Of a stretch of DNA of 64,000 bases, positions 10,301 to 21,662 are shown piece after piece. The notes under the pieces were generated by a model that worked only from the letters and a program-made list of their open reading frames with translations, did not search any database and was not told the DNA's origin. Origin of the DNA: Pleurodeles waltl (lineage: Eukaryota; Chordata; Amphibia; Caudata; Salamandridae); NCBI RefSeq assembly GCF_031143425.1, contig NC_090445.1, forward strand, positions 814,634,317 through 814,698,316. Reading direction: 5' to 3'. Each line of letters opens with the position of its first letter. Positions within the stretch are counted from its first letter, which is position 1. The translations under genes and the position numbers were made by a program.

Positions 10301-11500
10301 TGGTGAGGGGGTTGCGTAGCAAAGTACCTTTTTTCTTGGTTTGGTTACCCCCTTTTTCTGCCTGATGTCAGTGTGTTTGACTATGTTCACTGGGATCCTG
10401 CTAACCAGGACCACAGTGATTATGCTCTCTCCCAAACCTATGTATTTCATCCCACAATTGGCACACTGGTACCCCATTTTAAGTCTATAGTATATGGCAC
10501 CTAGGTACCCAGGGAATTGGGATTCCAGGGAATACCTATGGGCTGCAGCATATATTGTGGCACACACAAGGAGCCCAATCAAAGGGTTCTGGAGGACTGC
10601 CATTGCAGCCTGCATGAAAAGGTGCAAGCACCCTTTCCCTGCCACTTTTCACTACACCAGGTCACTTATAAGTCACCCATATGGCAGGTATTCTAGCCCA
10701 GAGGGCAGGGTGCAGAGTACCTGTGTGTGAGGTCATCCCTGCACTACCTATGCCTATGTCCAGCTACATAATGGTAACTCCGAAAATAGGCATGTTTAGT
10801 ATCAAACATGTTGGAATAATTCCATGCACTCTGGGGGCTCCTTAGAGGACCACCAGTATTGCCATTACAGCCTTTTGAAGTTTTCCAGGCGCCACCTCAC
10901 AGACAGGTTTCTGCCCTTCTGTTGCTTGAACACCTCAAACCCAGAAAGCCAGAACAAAGGATTTCTTTTTGTAGAGGGGTGCTACACCCTCTCCCTTTGC
11001 AAGTAGGTTTGGGAGGGGTAGCCTCCCCAAGCCACTGGTGATGCTTTGAAGGGCACATTTGGTGGCCTCCTTGCATTAACAAGTCTACACCAGTTCAGGG
11101 ACCTCCAGTCCCTGCTCTGGTGCTAAACTGGACAAAGAAAAGGGGAGTGACCACTTTTCTGTTCATCACCACCCCAGGGGTGGTGCTCAGAGCTCCTCCA
11201 GAGGGTCCCTGGGTTTTGCCATCTTGGATTAAAGGTTGCCAATATGCTCTTGGAGCATCTGCATGGCCAGTACAGGCAGGTGACGTCAGGGCCCCCTTTT
11301 GATATATGGTCACCCAGCTAGGTGACAAATCCCCCTTTCAGTGGTATTTAGGGTCTCTCTTGGGTGGTTCCTCAGATTCGGTTTGCAAGACTCCATCAGG
11401 ATTCCTTTGAAACCTCCACTTTGACTTCTGACTGAAGATACTGCATCTGGATGCTCCAGGACCAGACAAGCTGCAACAAAGAAGCAAGACGCCTCCAACA
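10300..11500 (+). mobile_element. Truncated gypsy-type LTR fragment
   Basis: Colinear with the LTR at 22770-25771 when that is read on the minus strand. Matching landmarks include GGTTACCCCC near 10344, a run containing ACTGGGATCCTGCTAACC near 10390, and the block around 10990-11170 that corresponds to 24600-24790. Both termini are missing (no TGTGAG start, no CTACA end). No internal region is attached. It is an old fragment in opposite orientation to the better element at 21476-25771. Confidence 0.6.
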
Positions 11501-14107
11501 TATACAAAGTGGCAAACTGGGGAATAATGGGGAAAAGGAGGAAGATATGAAAAATAAAGCACAACACATAGGGAAGTCCAAACAGTGTTCAATGCAAAAT
11601 AATAGACAGCAAAGCAAAAATATAAAAGACGATTGTCATTTCAAGTGACTGGAGCAAACTCTCTAAACATGGCCAGTTACAGCAATGCTATAAAACATAC
11701 AAATAATGATCCACTGTTAATACATTTTTGCCCACCACAAGTCAATGAAAGGAGGTCATGTTATAATACATTTGTTTTAACAGAACCTTATCTAACATTC
11801 AGGTGTCTGGAACTCTCTAACAGATGCAGCTCTTGGATGGCCTTGGAAGAAAGATAGAATTCACATCCACACGTAGTGACTGTATTCTTACAAAAAGCTG
11901 CTTCCCTTTGCCAGTTTTAAACAAGCGTTTGCAATGCAATGGGTCTTGAGTTTGCTCGAGTTAGAGCTATTGCAGTTGTAGATTCCTAAGTGGACTTTTC
12001 TTCCCACATTAATTGAAAATGTAAAGTAAAACAGTTGACATAAGCAAGCTGATTCAAAGGACCACAGCCGCGATGAGCATGAGCACGAAGGAGAGACACA
12101 AAAGGAAAAAGAAGTTCACTCGCAGTCAAATGTACTGGCAAAAGTCAAATTATCCATGTAACAGGCTCGATGGCTCACACGGTAACAAAATTGCCCCAAG
12201 GCAAATTTTTTCAAAGCACATGCATCGGTAATTCCCTTTGAAAGGAAGTAACATTAAAAGTTAACACTTTTTAAAAATTGAACATTGCTTTGTTTTGGCT
12301 CTGTTCGCTGCTATTCAAAGCACGTTGACTTTTGCCTGACTTCAAAAGTTGATAAACACATTTGGGCTGGGTGGAGTGGGTTAAAGAGAATGAGGGTGGT
12401 AGTATGGGGTATTGTTTTCACAAGAATGGACAGCAGGCAGAGTGCGGGTTAAAAAGATTGAAGGGTTGCGGAAACTCACACCACAGAGAGCGGGAGGTGG
12501 TGACCCAAAGAAGAGAGAGGGGTGGGGGTGAGATATGATGAAAGAATGCAGAGGCATGCACTCGCAGAGTGCATGACAAAAAGTAAACCTAAAATAGAAC
12601 AAGCCGTTCAAAGTGCCATGGCTGCCATGTGCGTGAGCCCGAAGGCGAGACAAAAAAAGACAAGGAGCTAGGAGCAGGAGGTATATTAAAGCAGACCTAA
12701 AACAATGGAAAGTGAGGGAGAGGTGGCCCTGGAAATGTCCCCCTCTGTTGTTTATTATATGTTTGCAGAGGGGCGTGGAAGGAGGAGGGAGACCTGCTGG
12801 AGTACTTGCCCGAGGAAGCCTGGCCTTGGCATTTACTTGAATGGTTTTGATAACAAACTTTTTGTTTGTCAGTTGTTAGGAGCCCATTCTTTGCCGATTG
12901 AGTGTTGGTAGTGAGAGAGGGAGGGTTTAGGGGTGGGTGTGGGTGCACGAATGCCATGTGTTGAAAATGCAATCGCAGTGACATGCATTCTGTACAGTAT
13001 GAAAGAGACCGACAAGCAGGGGGAGGAGACCCCAGCCCAAGGAGAGGGATGAGTGGAACTACTAGGGAAGCTCAAGAGAGCAGGGGGAGGAGACCCCAGA
13101 CATTTGAAAAAATAAAACACAATGAACCTCGCTTTCGTAAAGACACAGCACAGCAATAAGGAATAACCATTTTGAGTAAACAAACTCCAACACAATCTTT
13201 ACTCACCACACACTCCTGGGGCAAGCCAATCCTTGTAGAAGCCAATTAAACAAGAGAAAGAGTACGAGGGTGAGCTGACCCTAGAAAAGCCCCCCTCTGC
13301 TGTTGGTTTTATGTTTGCAGAGCAAGCTGGGAAGTATGAAGGACTTGCCTGAGGAAGCCTGGCTGCTCTGGAACACACACACCCACAGTGTAAGACGAAC
13401 AGGCAAAAACCAAAAAAAAAAATAATCTACGGAAGAGATAAACAGGACATAGCATAATTATACAGTAGCTGGTCACTAGTCCGATAGAGAAAAAGGCAGG
13501 ACAAAGAGGCAGAACTGACCACTAGGAAGCAAGGATTTTTAAAGGACACAACGAGGTCACATTTGCTATAATGTGCAGTCTACTTCATGAGACATAACGG
13601 CTCCTGTGGCCAAAGTTGTCAGTGAACACAATACACTACAATATGAGGTTTTCAATCAGAACAAAATTGCTTTCTCAGTGAACACAGGGTATGCATGCAT
13701 TGAAAAGTAATATGTGTTCAACCAATTCTTTTTATGACTATGCCACATATAGTACTTTTTCTTCATACCTGGACTTACAATTGCATAACAAAAATATGTA
13801 TTCACACAGGTCTATGAGAGAGGCAAGCTTAATTCCTCTAGGACTGAGAAGAGGTTTAACATTGCAGGGCTCAAACCTCTTATATGTGCACCTACTTAGA
13901 TTACCAGGGCATGTGAACCTTAAGCACCAACTAGAGGAGACACTGTGCACGTTTCATTTAAGGAGGGCATTTTATTCAAAAGTTTATAGTCATAGAACGA
14001 GAAAGCTTGCCTATAAGTCTCTTTTCATGCAATCTTGTGGTAACAATCTGGTAAAAGACTGAATGCAGGTGTGATTCTCCAGAGACACACGTCTCTTGCA
14101 GGGCTTC
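11500..14107. other. Non-coding region with a degenerate direct repeat
   Basis: No gene is supportable. A block at 12717-12826 recurs at 13268-13372: both contain CCCCTCTG, TATGTTTGCAGAG and ACTTGCC(C/T)GAGGAAGCCTGGC. A second short motif, AGCAGGGGGAGGAGACCCCAG, occurs twice (13016-13036 and 13079-13099). A related phrase with GAGC(A/C)CGAAGG(A/C)GAGACA occurs near 12077 and 12629. These suggest an old retroelement or SINE-like unit duplicated in place. The family is not identified. Confidence 0.35.
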
Positions 14108-14820
14108 ACGGGCCAGATATATCATTCTTTACAATAGTGATTACCTAATTGTGATGTTTTGCGAATCGCAATTAAGTAATCGCAATTGGAATGTATGAAA
14201 CTCCAGGAGTTTCATACTGTGATTCGCAAGAGCTCACAAATGGACCTACCTCATTAAAATTCATGAGGTAGGTCGCAATTTGTGAGCCATTGAGAATCGC
14301 TACAATCACAGGGATGGTGGCCTGCTGGGCTCAGCAGACCACCATGTCTGTGATTGCTTTTCAATAAAGCAATTTCTTTTTTTTTAATGCAGCCTGATTT
14401 CCTTAAAGGAAAATGGGATGCATTTAAAAATGTAAAAATGAAAAGTTTTTCTTTTAATTTTTTAAGATTAGGCAGTGGTCCGTCGGACCACTGCCTGCTC
14501 TTAAAAAATGTTTTTGCATGCATTCACAAAGGGGAAGGGGTCCCCTAAGGACCCCTTCCCCTTTGCAAATGGGTTACCACCAATTTGAAATTGGTGATAA
14601 CTGGGATTGTTTTGCGACCACATTCACGGTCACAAAACAACCATACATACCTCTGCAATTCGGTATTAGGAAGGGACACCCTTGACACGCCCCTTCCTAG
14701 TACTGAATCGGTATGTAGTCGCAAATCCAATTTGCGATTAGGTAACAAGTTACCGAAACGCAAAGTGGATTTTTTACATACCAAAATGCAGTTTTGCAAT
14801 CGCAAACATGTTTGATAGGT
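14108..14820. repeat. Foldback element made of consecutive hairpins
   Basis: Begins GGGCCAGATATATC near 14110. It contains a run of separate inverted repeats: 12-bp arms 14193-14204/14206-14217; 11-bp arms 14243-14253/14264-14274 enclosed by a 10-bp stem 14232-14241/14278-14287; 12-bp arms around 14470-14496; and a perfect 17-bp stem 14527-14543/14549-14565. Related, shorter copies lie at 15780-15980 and 20638-21030 (shared start GGGCCA and TTTGCGA(G/T)TCGCAA-like phrases). No protein is encoded. It is probably a non-autonomous DNA element. The ends are approximate. Confidence 0.6.
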
Positions 14821-15052
14821 GATGAAGAAGAGCCTGAAAAGTTTTAGGGATTCGCATGCTGCATCACTTACCCTGATTTTTATATAAGCCATAGAAGATA
14901 CCTGTGTTCAAGCAAGTGAGGTATTGCCATTATCCAGATGCAGCAGGTTTTGTTTGAGTAAGAGAATCGTATTCCTGCACATTACTTTGTATCAGAGCAA
15001 TGTACTAGCCATTTTTGCATCAAGGGGGCGTGTAAAAACAATTGAACATTGT

Positions 15053-15206
15053 GGGCCGTATTTATACTTTTTTAGCGCCGCATTTGCGGCGTTTTTGACG
15101 CAAAAACGGCGCAAACTTGCAAAATACCATTGTATTTTGTAGGTTTGCGCCGTTTTGCGTCAAAAAGCGGTGCAAATGCAGCGCTAAAAAAGTATAAATA
15201 CGGGCC
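15053..15206. mobile_element. Short palindromic MITE (TIR GGGCCGTATTTATAC)
   Basis: A 154-base element that is one long imperfect palindrome. The left terminus GGGCCGTATTTATAC and the reverse complement of the right terminus match nearly perfectly, and the arms continue inward through AAAAAGTATAAATA-, TTTTTGACGCAAAA- and GCGCCGTTTT-type sequence to a centre near 15130. The target duplication is unclear (TGTG flanks both sides). It shares its terminus with the longer element at 17145-18081. Confidence 0.7.
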
Positions 15207-15779
15207 TGTGTGTGATTATATCCCACTGTGTAATTTAAAGTTAAAATCTGCTCCATTATTTGCTTATTGTATGTTTGATTTGAAATGCGTGCCAATGTTG
15301 AGATTCCCTATCCTATATATTTCTGATATATTACTATTTCTGTAATCTTACTCATTACATAGCTCACACATGAGTAGAGTATAAATCTAACAAGTTTATA
15401 TTTTTGGAGGGTTTCAAATTTATTTTCTCCGGTGCCAATAATGTTCCAGTGCATACTGTTCATTCCTACAAATGTTTTGAATTTCAAAATTTCCATTCCA
15501 CTTAAGAGCAGCGTAACTGGATTGATTTTAGGTTTACTGTAATTAATCTAAAATTTTCAAGCGAATTTTAAAACATTTTGTAAATTTCCCTGAAGTCTTT
15601 TGCACAAACACTGTCCACAAAAATCTGCAATGCATATCATTTATCTTTTTATTTTATGGGGAGCAGTTATAAAGTAAAGACCTAGCCCGTTTTCATGTTT
15701 GTAACCCTTGAACATCCCACTCAAAGTTATGTGCATCTTACATAAGAATTAGTAGCAAAACGAAAGTGCTAGTAACTTG
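15207..15779. other. AT-rich sequence, nothing recognised
   Basis: No coding frame with a recognisable domain, no clear repeat boundary and no RNA gene seen. Short frames here have no supporting features. Confidence 0.3.
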
Positions 15780-15980
15780 GGGCCACACGTACGTACCTTT
15801 TTTCTCATCGCAAATGGCCCGATTTACAGAATCGGCCATTTGCGATGAGTAAAAAGCATTTTGATATGTACAGAGCCATTTTTGCGATTCGCTAATCTAT
15901 TAACTGAATCGCAAAAGTGTTTGCGAGTCGCAATCCTATGTATGATTGTTTTGTGACCAGGAATGCTGTGGAGGAAGGTT
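15780..15980. repeat. Copy of the GGGCCA hairpin element
   Basis: Starts GGGGCCACACGTACG. A strong hairpin with about 20-bp arms occupies 15806-15849 (TCATCGCAAATGGC ... GCCATTTGCGATGA). The TTTGCGAGTCGCAA phrase near 15920-15934 is shared with the copies at 14108 and 20638. Confidence 0.5.
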
Positions 15981-17144
15981 TAAGCGGAGAAACCTAAAGC
16001 AACGTAATATAACATCAATTTGGCTTGTAGTCTGAGCTGGTTTGCATCTCTGACCTTTCAAAGAAATATTTATTTTGCAGTTTTGTTTTTATACAGCATA
16101 AACTCGACCCAAAGGAATTGGTGCACTTTACATAACACAAGGACACATTCATTTTTTGTAAGTAGGGGTAATTTAGTGATTTTCCCAGAATCACAAAGGC
16201 TTAAGTCAGATGCTGAGACAAGAGCGTGGTTCTCCAGCTTCACAGTCAACAGCTCTTGCCATTACTCCACCCAGTACAATGTCTGGTTAATAAAAACACA
16301 AACATACATCAGTCAATTTATCTTATTGAACATACTTGCATTCCTTAGTAATTGCTGGTGGAATTTCAAAAGAATCTCACCAGATTACTTTGAATAGATG
16401 ATGCTGTAGATACATGTGTTTCCTTTTCTTCATATGAATACTTGAGCAAACCAATAACGTGTTTCTATTGAATGCTTTCAACATTAATGTTCCATTGTGT
16501 TGCAGATAAAGGGCGTTACTATTACCTAACCCAGTGACACGCTTTTTAACCATTTTTATGAACATCAAAGATAATGTATGATCTGCCAGGTTCATTACGC
16601 ACATCTAAGTTGCATACACATATATTAAAGTCATTGAGCTATGTTCAGGCTCCCATGTAGAAATTTGCGAAGACAGCTTGTGAGGATGGTGTGGGCTCAG
16701 CGTACACTATTATTTAAAAGTAATTGTTTTTCATTTAGTGCTGGTAAACCCCAGATGAATAGCAGCGTACTTTATTTAAAAAGTACATTTGCTTAAAAAC
16801 TGAAAAGTAGTGCATAGTAAACATCAGCACAAACGAAAAACTGTAGATATGAAGTACGTTAACAATCAAGGCCACACGTGACTGATAGTAGGAGGACGAT
16901 AGAGTGTGTTCTGTTTGGGGAAAAGGCTTGTCGAGAAAAATCAAACACAACAGGTCGTGGTCCTGGTTGGTTGCATGGGTTTGACCTCTGACTTTGCTTT
17001 GTGGTTCAGCTGCTCGAAGGCTGGTATTGTCCACGTGATGGACTAATGTATTTGGGGTTAGTGGGGGCGAGAGGGTCTTCGTGGGCTGTATGTTCCCAAA
17101 GCAGGTTAGGACATGAATGGCGCGTCTGTCCTGGGGACACCAAG
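15981..17144. other. No gene recognised
   Basis: Open frames on both strands (for example 16020-16397 plus, and one on the minus strand reaching 17310) lack recognisable domains, and the longer one runs into a foldback element. I see no mobile-element ends here. Confidence 0.3.
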
Positions 17145-18081
17145 GGGCATATTTATACTCTGTTTGCGCCGAATGTGCGTCAAAACGCTTGACGCACATT
17201 CGACACAAACCGTGCACCATATTTAAACTTTGACATCCCAGCCAGCGGACGTCAGAATTCCTCTGTGCGTAATTTTTTGGATGTGCGAAACTGCCTTGTG
17301 TTAATGACATGCCAGGTAGACGTTCCCGCCCAAAAAAAGTCTTTAAGGCCTGTGCGCCTTATTTATACTCCTGCGTCATATGACACACAGGAGGGGGTGG
17401 GCCTTAAAAAGCGGCTCACAGCCTGATGTGCACAGTTTTTTAATGCCTGGGTGAGGGCAGGCGTTAAAGGACCTATGGGCTCACTTCCATGGTCTATGAC
17501 CATGGAAGGAGTCCAGAGGTGCCCTTCCCTGCCCCCAGGGACACCCCCTGCCACCCTCGCCTACCCCAGGAGGACACCCATGGATGGGGGGACCCATCCC
17601 AGGTAAGTACAGGCAAGTTGAGGTAAGTATATATATTTTTTTTTTAAAGTGCCATGGGGGGGCCTAATTTGGGCCCCCCCTACATGCCACTGTGCCCAAT
17701 GACCATGCCCAGGGGACAGAAGTACCCTGGGCATGGCCATTGGGCAAGGGGGCATGATTTAGTCTTTGCTAAGACAGCAGTCATTTCAATGGGGGTTGCG
17801 CATCAAAAAATGGCGCAAGTCCGGTTTGAGGCACAATTTTTGCTCAAACCTGACTTGCACCATTTTTTGACGCACAACCCCCATTTTCTCCTACGCCTGC
17901 GCTGCCTGGTTTGAGTCATTTTTTTTTACTCTGACCAGTACGCAGTGCGGCTAACGTCATTCTTAAAATAAGGCGAATAAGTCACCCACATGGCGCGTAG
18001 GAATGGCGTTAGCCGGCGGTAAAATTTTAACGCAAACCAGCACCGGCACTGGTTTGCGTCAAAAAGTATAAATATGGGCCC
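17145..18081. mobile_element. Long foldback MITE composed of nested hairpins
   Basis: Terminus GGGCATATTTATAC at the left and GTATAAATATGGGCCC at the right form the inverted ends. Inside are separate perfect or near-perfect hairpins: 13-bp arms 17171-17183/17189-17201; 11-bp arms 17484-17494/17498-17508; a G/C-run hairpin near 17655-17681; a long stem between about 17692 and 17753 (arms built on TTGCCCAATG/CATTGGGCAA and CATGCCCAGG/CCTGGGCATG); and another between about 17790 and 17885. There is no coding capacity. The terminal sequence is the same family as 15053-15206. Confidence 0.65.
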
Positions 18082-19147
18082 TAGTGTGTCATCAGGATGA
18101 CTGTTCTAGTACACACCAGATGTGGCCATGTGACTGGCACACACCCCTAGGCACTATAGATCTTCAAGCGGCCTGTTTTCACATTTAAAGGGCCATAAAT
18201 GCAAGTAGGGTGAGGTAAAAAAAGAAACTAACATAAGGGTTTGAGCGCTGACTTGAAAGCTGGGGAACACGGTTTAAGTCTCCGCTGGAGGCACAACATC
18301 CATTGCTTCTGTGCAATTAACTTACTTGAATACATAGTTCAAATTGAAAAAAATGTTGCTAAAACCAAAACATGATTTGGTTTACCATTATTTACAAGAA
18401 CTTGGCTTCAAAGGAAAGCAAATAAACATCAATTAAAAAGAGTCTGCTGAAAAAGAAAAATCAAAGCAAACAAACGACTGGGTGAAAGCATGATTTAAAT
18501 GCGTGCAGTCGTCAAAGAGCAAAAGCAAACCAAATGGTATCATAAAGCACACGTTAAAGGCTGCCAGCCAGGAATGCCTTAAGCTACAGGAAGGTAATAA
18601 AACACAGGAAAATTTTACAAAGTTTCACCTATAAAATACTAGCAGATAAAGGCAAACCAAAGTGGATTAACGCAGTACTTAGCCCTCGGGATATTGATAA
18701 GAGCAAACACACAAAGAACAAGCACTGGTAAATGCAGAACAAAGCGCTGCAGCCAATAGAAAGAGAGGGAAAGTAAGTAGTAAGCACAGAAACCAATAAA
18801 AAGCAAGGAATCAAGGGGGCATGATGCTAGCCCCTTTTAAGATTTATGCTAATAACATTAGATTTCAAAAGCACAGCACTTTCACTGTGCAGGCAAAACC
18901 TAAAATGGAGCTGCAGGATTTTGGTGCAAATCACAATATGTGTTGGATTGTAAATTGTGCCTGAACCCAACACAAAGTGTTTGTAAATATGGGCCTCCAT
19001 TTCTGCCTCCCATTTGAATTTATACAGTTCAAATGCATTGCTAATTGTACTTTGTTTGGATCATCAAGTATACAGCATTCAAAGTGCTGTAATTTAGTAG
19101 TGATTAGATTAAGCATTAGCAGAAGACATCTTGTATTTAGCAACTAT
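18082..19147. other. No gene recognised
   Basis: A/T-rich sequence with A-rich runs and no supportable frame. The phrase GGGCCTCCATTTCTG near 18992 may be a relic terminus of a MITE, but no partner was seen. Confidence 0.3.
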
Positions 19148-20220
19148 TGTGAACATTTCGCGGAATCTATTTGTATTCATGGCAGCCATTATCTCTGCCA
19201 CATGCTGCCATGTGCTCGCCATGTGCTCTGTCCTACCTTCCTGTTAACTACTCTTGAAAATCTGTCTAGTGACAAGTTATATTTAGCATCTCCCACTTTC
19301 GCACATGCCCAGTAAGATCTGCAGCTGTTAGTAATCAGTAACAGACAGTAATGTGTCTACTAGTCCTTGAAAACTGTTAGCCCCTCCTACCTGTTGACTG
19401 TGCATTTCCACATGACCTTATATGTATATAAGTCTTGCTTCTATAATTGTACCACCTTCTTTTTAGCCCCTGCGCGGGTATAAAAGACCATGCTCTCTTA
19501 GTTCAGTGTGCTACTTCAAACATTGCCGAAGGGTGCTGTTTGAACTGTAGTACCACCTCTTGAAGTTTAATAAACTTTGGGGGTCATTCCGACCCCGGCG
19601 GGCGGCGGGCACCGCCCAAACACTGCACCGCGGTCAAATGACCGCGGCAGTGATCACAACTTTCCCGCTGGACCGGCGGGCGATCTCAAGCAGATCGCCC
19701 GCCGGCCCAGCGGGAAAGCCCCAGCAAAGATGAAGCCGGCTCCGAATGGAGCCGGCGGATTTGCTGGGGTGCGACGGGTGCAGTGGCACCCGTCGCGATT
19801 TTCAGTGTCTGCTTTGTCTGCGTTCCCGTCAGCCTCTTCCTGGCGGTGTAAACCACCAGGAACAGGCTGGCGGGAAGGGGGTCGGAATCCCCATGGCGGC
19901 GCTGCATGCAGCGCCGCCATGGAGGATTCCCTGGGGCAGGGGAAAACCGGCGGGAAACCGCCGGTTCCCCTTTTCTGACCGCGGCTTTACCGCCGCGGTC
20001 AGAATTGCCCCGGAAGCACCACCAGCCTGTTGGCGGTGCTTCCTCTGCCCTCTGCCCTGGCGGTTACAAACCGCCAGGGTCAGAATGAGGGCCTTTGTCT
20101 TTTATTTCAGTTTCTGTGCCAACTTCTTCCTATATGGTCAGAGGACTTTGTGCAGAGAAGGGCGAACCCCTTGCACTAGTAGGCCTTGCTGAGGCTTACT
20201 TCGACAAATGCACCGTGGCA
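19148..20220 (+). repeat. LTR-like block interrupted by a MITE
   Basis: A TATA box (TATAAAAG, 19479-19486) and a poly(A) signal (AATAAA, 19569-19574) lie 90 bases apart, as in the U3-R part of an LTR. The MITE at 19579-20093 sits 4 bases after the poly(A) signal, and the sequence resumes at 20094 with U5-like sequence. A start at TGTGAACATT (19148) and an end near 20220 are possible, but no target duplication confirms them. No internal retroelement genes are attached. Confidence 0.4.
19579..20093. mobile_element. Harbinger-type MITE, hairpin chain (copy 1)
   Basis: Ends GGGGGTCATTCCGACC and (reverse complement of the right end) GGCCCTCATTCTGACC, flanked by the 3-base duplication TTT (19576-19578 and 20094-20096). 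The left end closely matches that of Harbinger A (31811). The body is almost all hairpin: a stem centred near 19637; 26-bp arms 19661-19686/19692-19717 with one mismatch; stem 19735-19743/19748-19756 nested in an outer 8-bp stem 19721-19728/19760-19767; a GCGACGGGTGC stem near 19771-19796; a perfect 32-base palindrome 19891-19922; and two further stems before the right end. It encodes no protein. The same family, inverted, lies at 57484-58104. Confidence 0.85.
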
Positions 20221-20637
20221 TTTCAATGAATGATACATCACCTCTCTATATATTTTGAGGACATAAATGAATTATCCTTTTATCATGGCCCAAAAAATCA
20301 AAGGACTTTTTGCCAGTTCTCCATGACCTCAGTGGGGATATACCATGGCCGGATTAAAAATTCCAGACAATATTTTCCTTTAAGGTGATGTGTACTACAA
20401 GTTAAAGTATCCTGGAACGGGTAGTAAAACCTTGATCCAGAATTACTGTGTCTTTTTGTGCAAGTTTTCCCTGAATGCAGATATTTACTACCCTCTTTGG
20501 GCAACTATGGCAGGGATGGTGTCTGGTGTATGGGAATACTATGGATTCTCTTTGTTCCCCTCATGACACCTGAGTGGAGCGGGGGGCACCAGGCTGTACC
20601 CTGCCTACTAGTCCCTATTCTGTTTTTTTCAGGACTC
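20221..20637. other. No gene recognised
   Basis: Mixed-composition sequence without domains, repeats or motifs that I can name. Confidence 0.3.
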
Positions 20638-21030
20638 AGGGCCAGATTTACGAAGCTTTTTTCTTGCTGCAAATGGCTTGATTCCCAGTATTGGGCCATT
20701 TGTGACAAGAAAGTAGTATTTCCCAATGTACAAATCCAATTTTGTGATTCAGTCATCTTTTTACCGAATCGCAAAAAGAATTTGCGAGTCGCAATTAGGA
20801 AGGGGTGTTCAAGGGGCATTCCTTCCTAACTGTGAGATTCAGTGGTATGTATGAATTTTTTGTGACCATGAATGCAGTTGCAAAAAAATCTCAGTTAACA
20901 CCAATTTCAAATTGGTACTAACCCATTCGCCAATGGGAAGGGGTCACCAAGGTACCCTTTCCCTATGTGAATAGAAGTGAAAATATGTTTTCAGGGCAGG
21001 TAGTGGCCCCCCGGACCACTGCTGAGAGAG
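20638..21030. repeat. Copy of the GGGCCA hairpin element
   Basis: Starts AGGGCCAGATTTACGAAGC. It shares GAATCGCAAAAAG- and TTTGCGAGTCGCAAT-type phrases, the CACCAATTTCAAATTGGT hairpin and the AAGGGGT...ACCCTTTCCC stem with the element at 14108-14820, but is more degraded. The right end is not sharply defined. Confidence 0.5.
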
Positions 21031-21475
21031 ATCAAATTTTATTATTATATTAGTGGCATAGAAGTTAGCATATGGTGACTAATTAACACACATTTAAAAA
21101 CCTAACAGAAAAATCAACGTCGAAATGTAAATGTGCACGTTCGAAATATGGTGGACCATATGGCCGCCATTCATATTAGACATTAGGTTTTGAATGAAAG
21201 AGATTTTGCATTTATATTAAATGAAGTACTAATGTGAATTAACATAAAGAGTGTTCTTATTAAAATGAATATTAGTACTGAAGTATTAAATGAACATGAA
21301 TTAATTGTAATTACATTGATTTATTTGGATTTTATTAATGTGAGTCACATGTGTGCAGAAAAATAATTGCACATTTAAAATAGTTTTAACATGTCGTAAA
21401 TGGTGTTTGCAATTAAATAACTTGCTTTACATATTTGATTTGAATTGTAAGGTACAATAGGTTTTGTTAATGTAT
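21031..21475. other. AT-rich flank of the gypsy element
   Basis: No frame or repeat recognised. The last five bases (TGTAT, 21471-21475) are the left copy of the target duplication of the adjacent element. Confidence 0.35.
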
Positions 21476-21657
21476 TGTAGGAGACTGGCCTGGTTTGTAG
21501 TGGGTACCTTGGGCACTTACACCTTATACCAGGTCAGTTATCCCTTATTAGTGAAGTAGTAGTGTTCTAGCAACTTAGGCTGATAGAGATAGCTATAGCA
21601 GAGCAGCTTAGGCTAAACTAGGAGACATGCAAAGCTCATGTAATACCACTTATGGTT
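21476..21657 (-). repeat. 3' LTR remnant of the gypsy-type element
   Basis: Matches 22770 onward almost base for base and diverges abruptly after TATGGTT at 21657, which marks the deletion junction with gag. Confidence 0.85.
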
Positions 21658-21662
21658 GGTGG

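Noticed and set aside
16735..17310. 191-codon minus-strand open frame
   Set aside because: No domain, and its first third lies in the left arm of the foldback element at 17145. It looks like chance.
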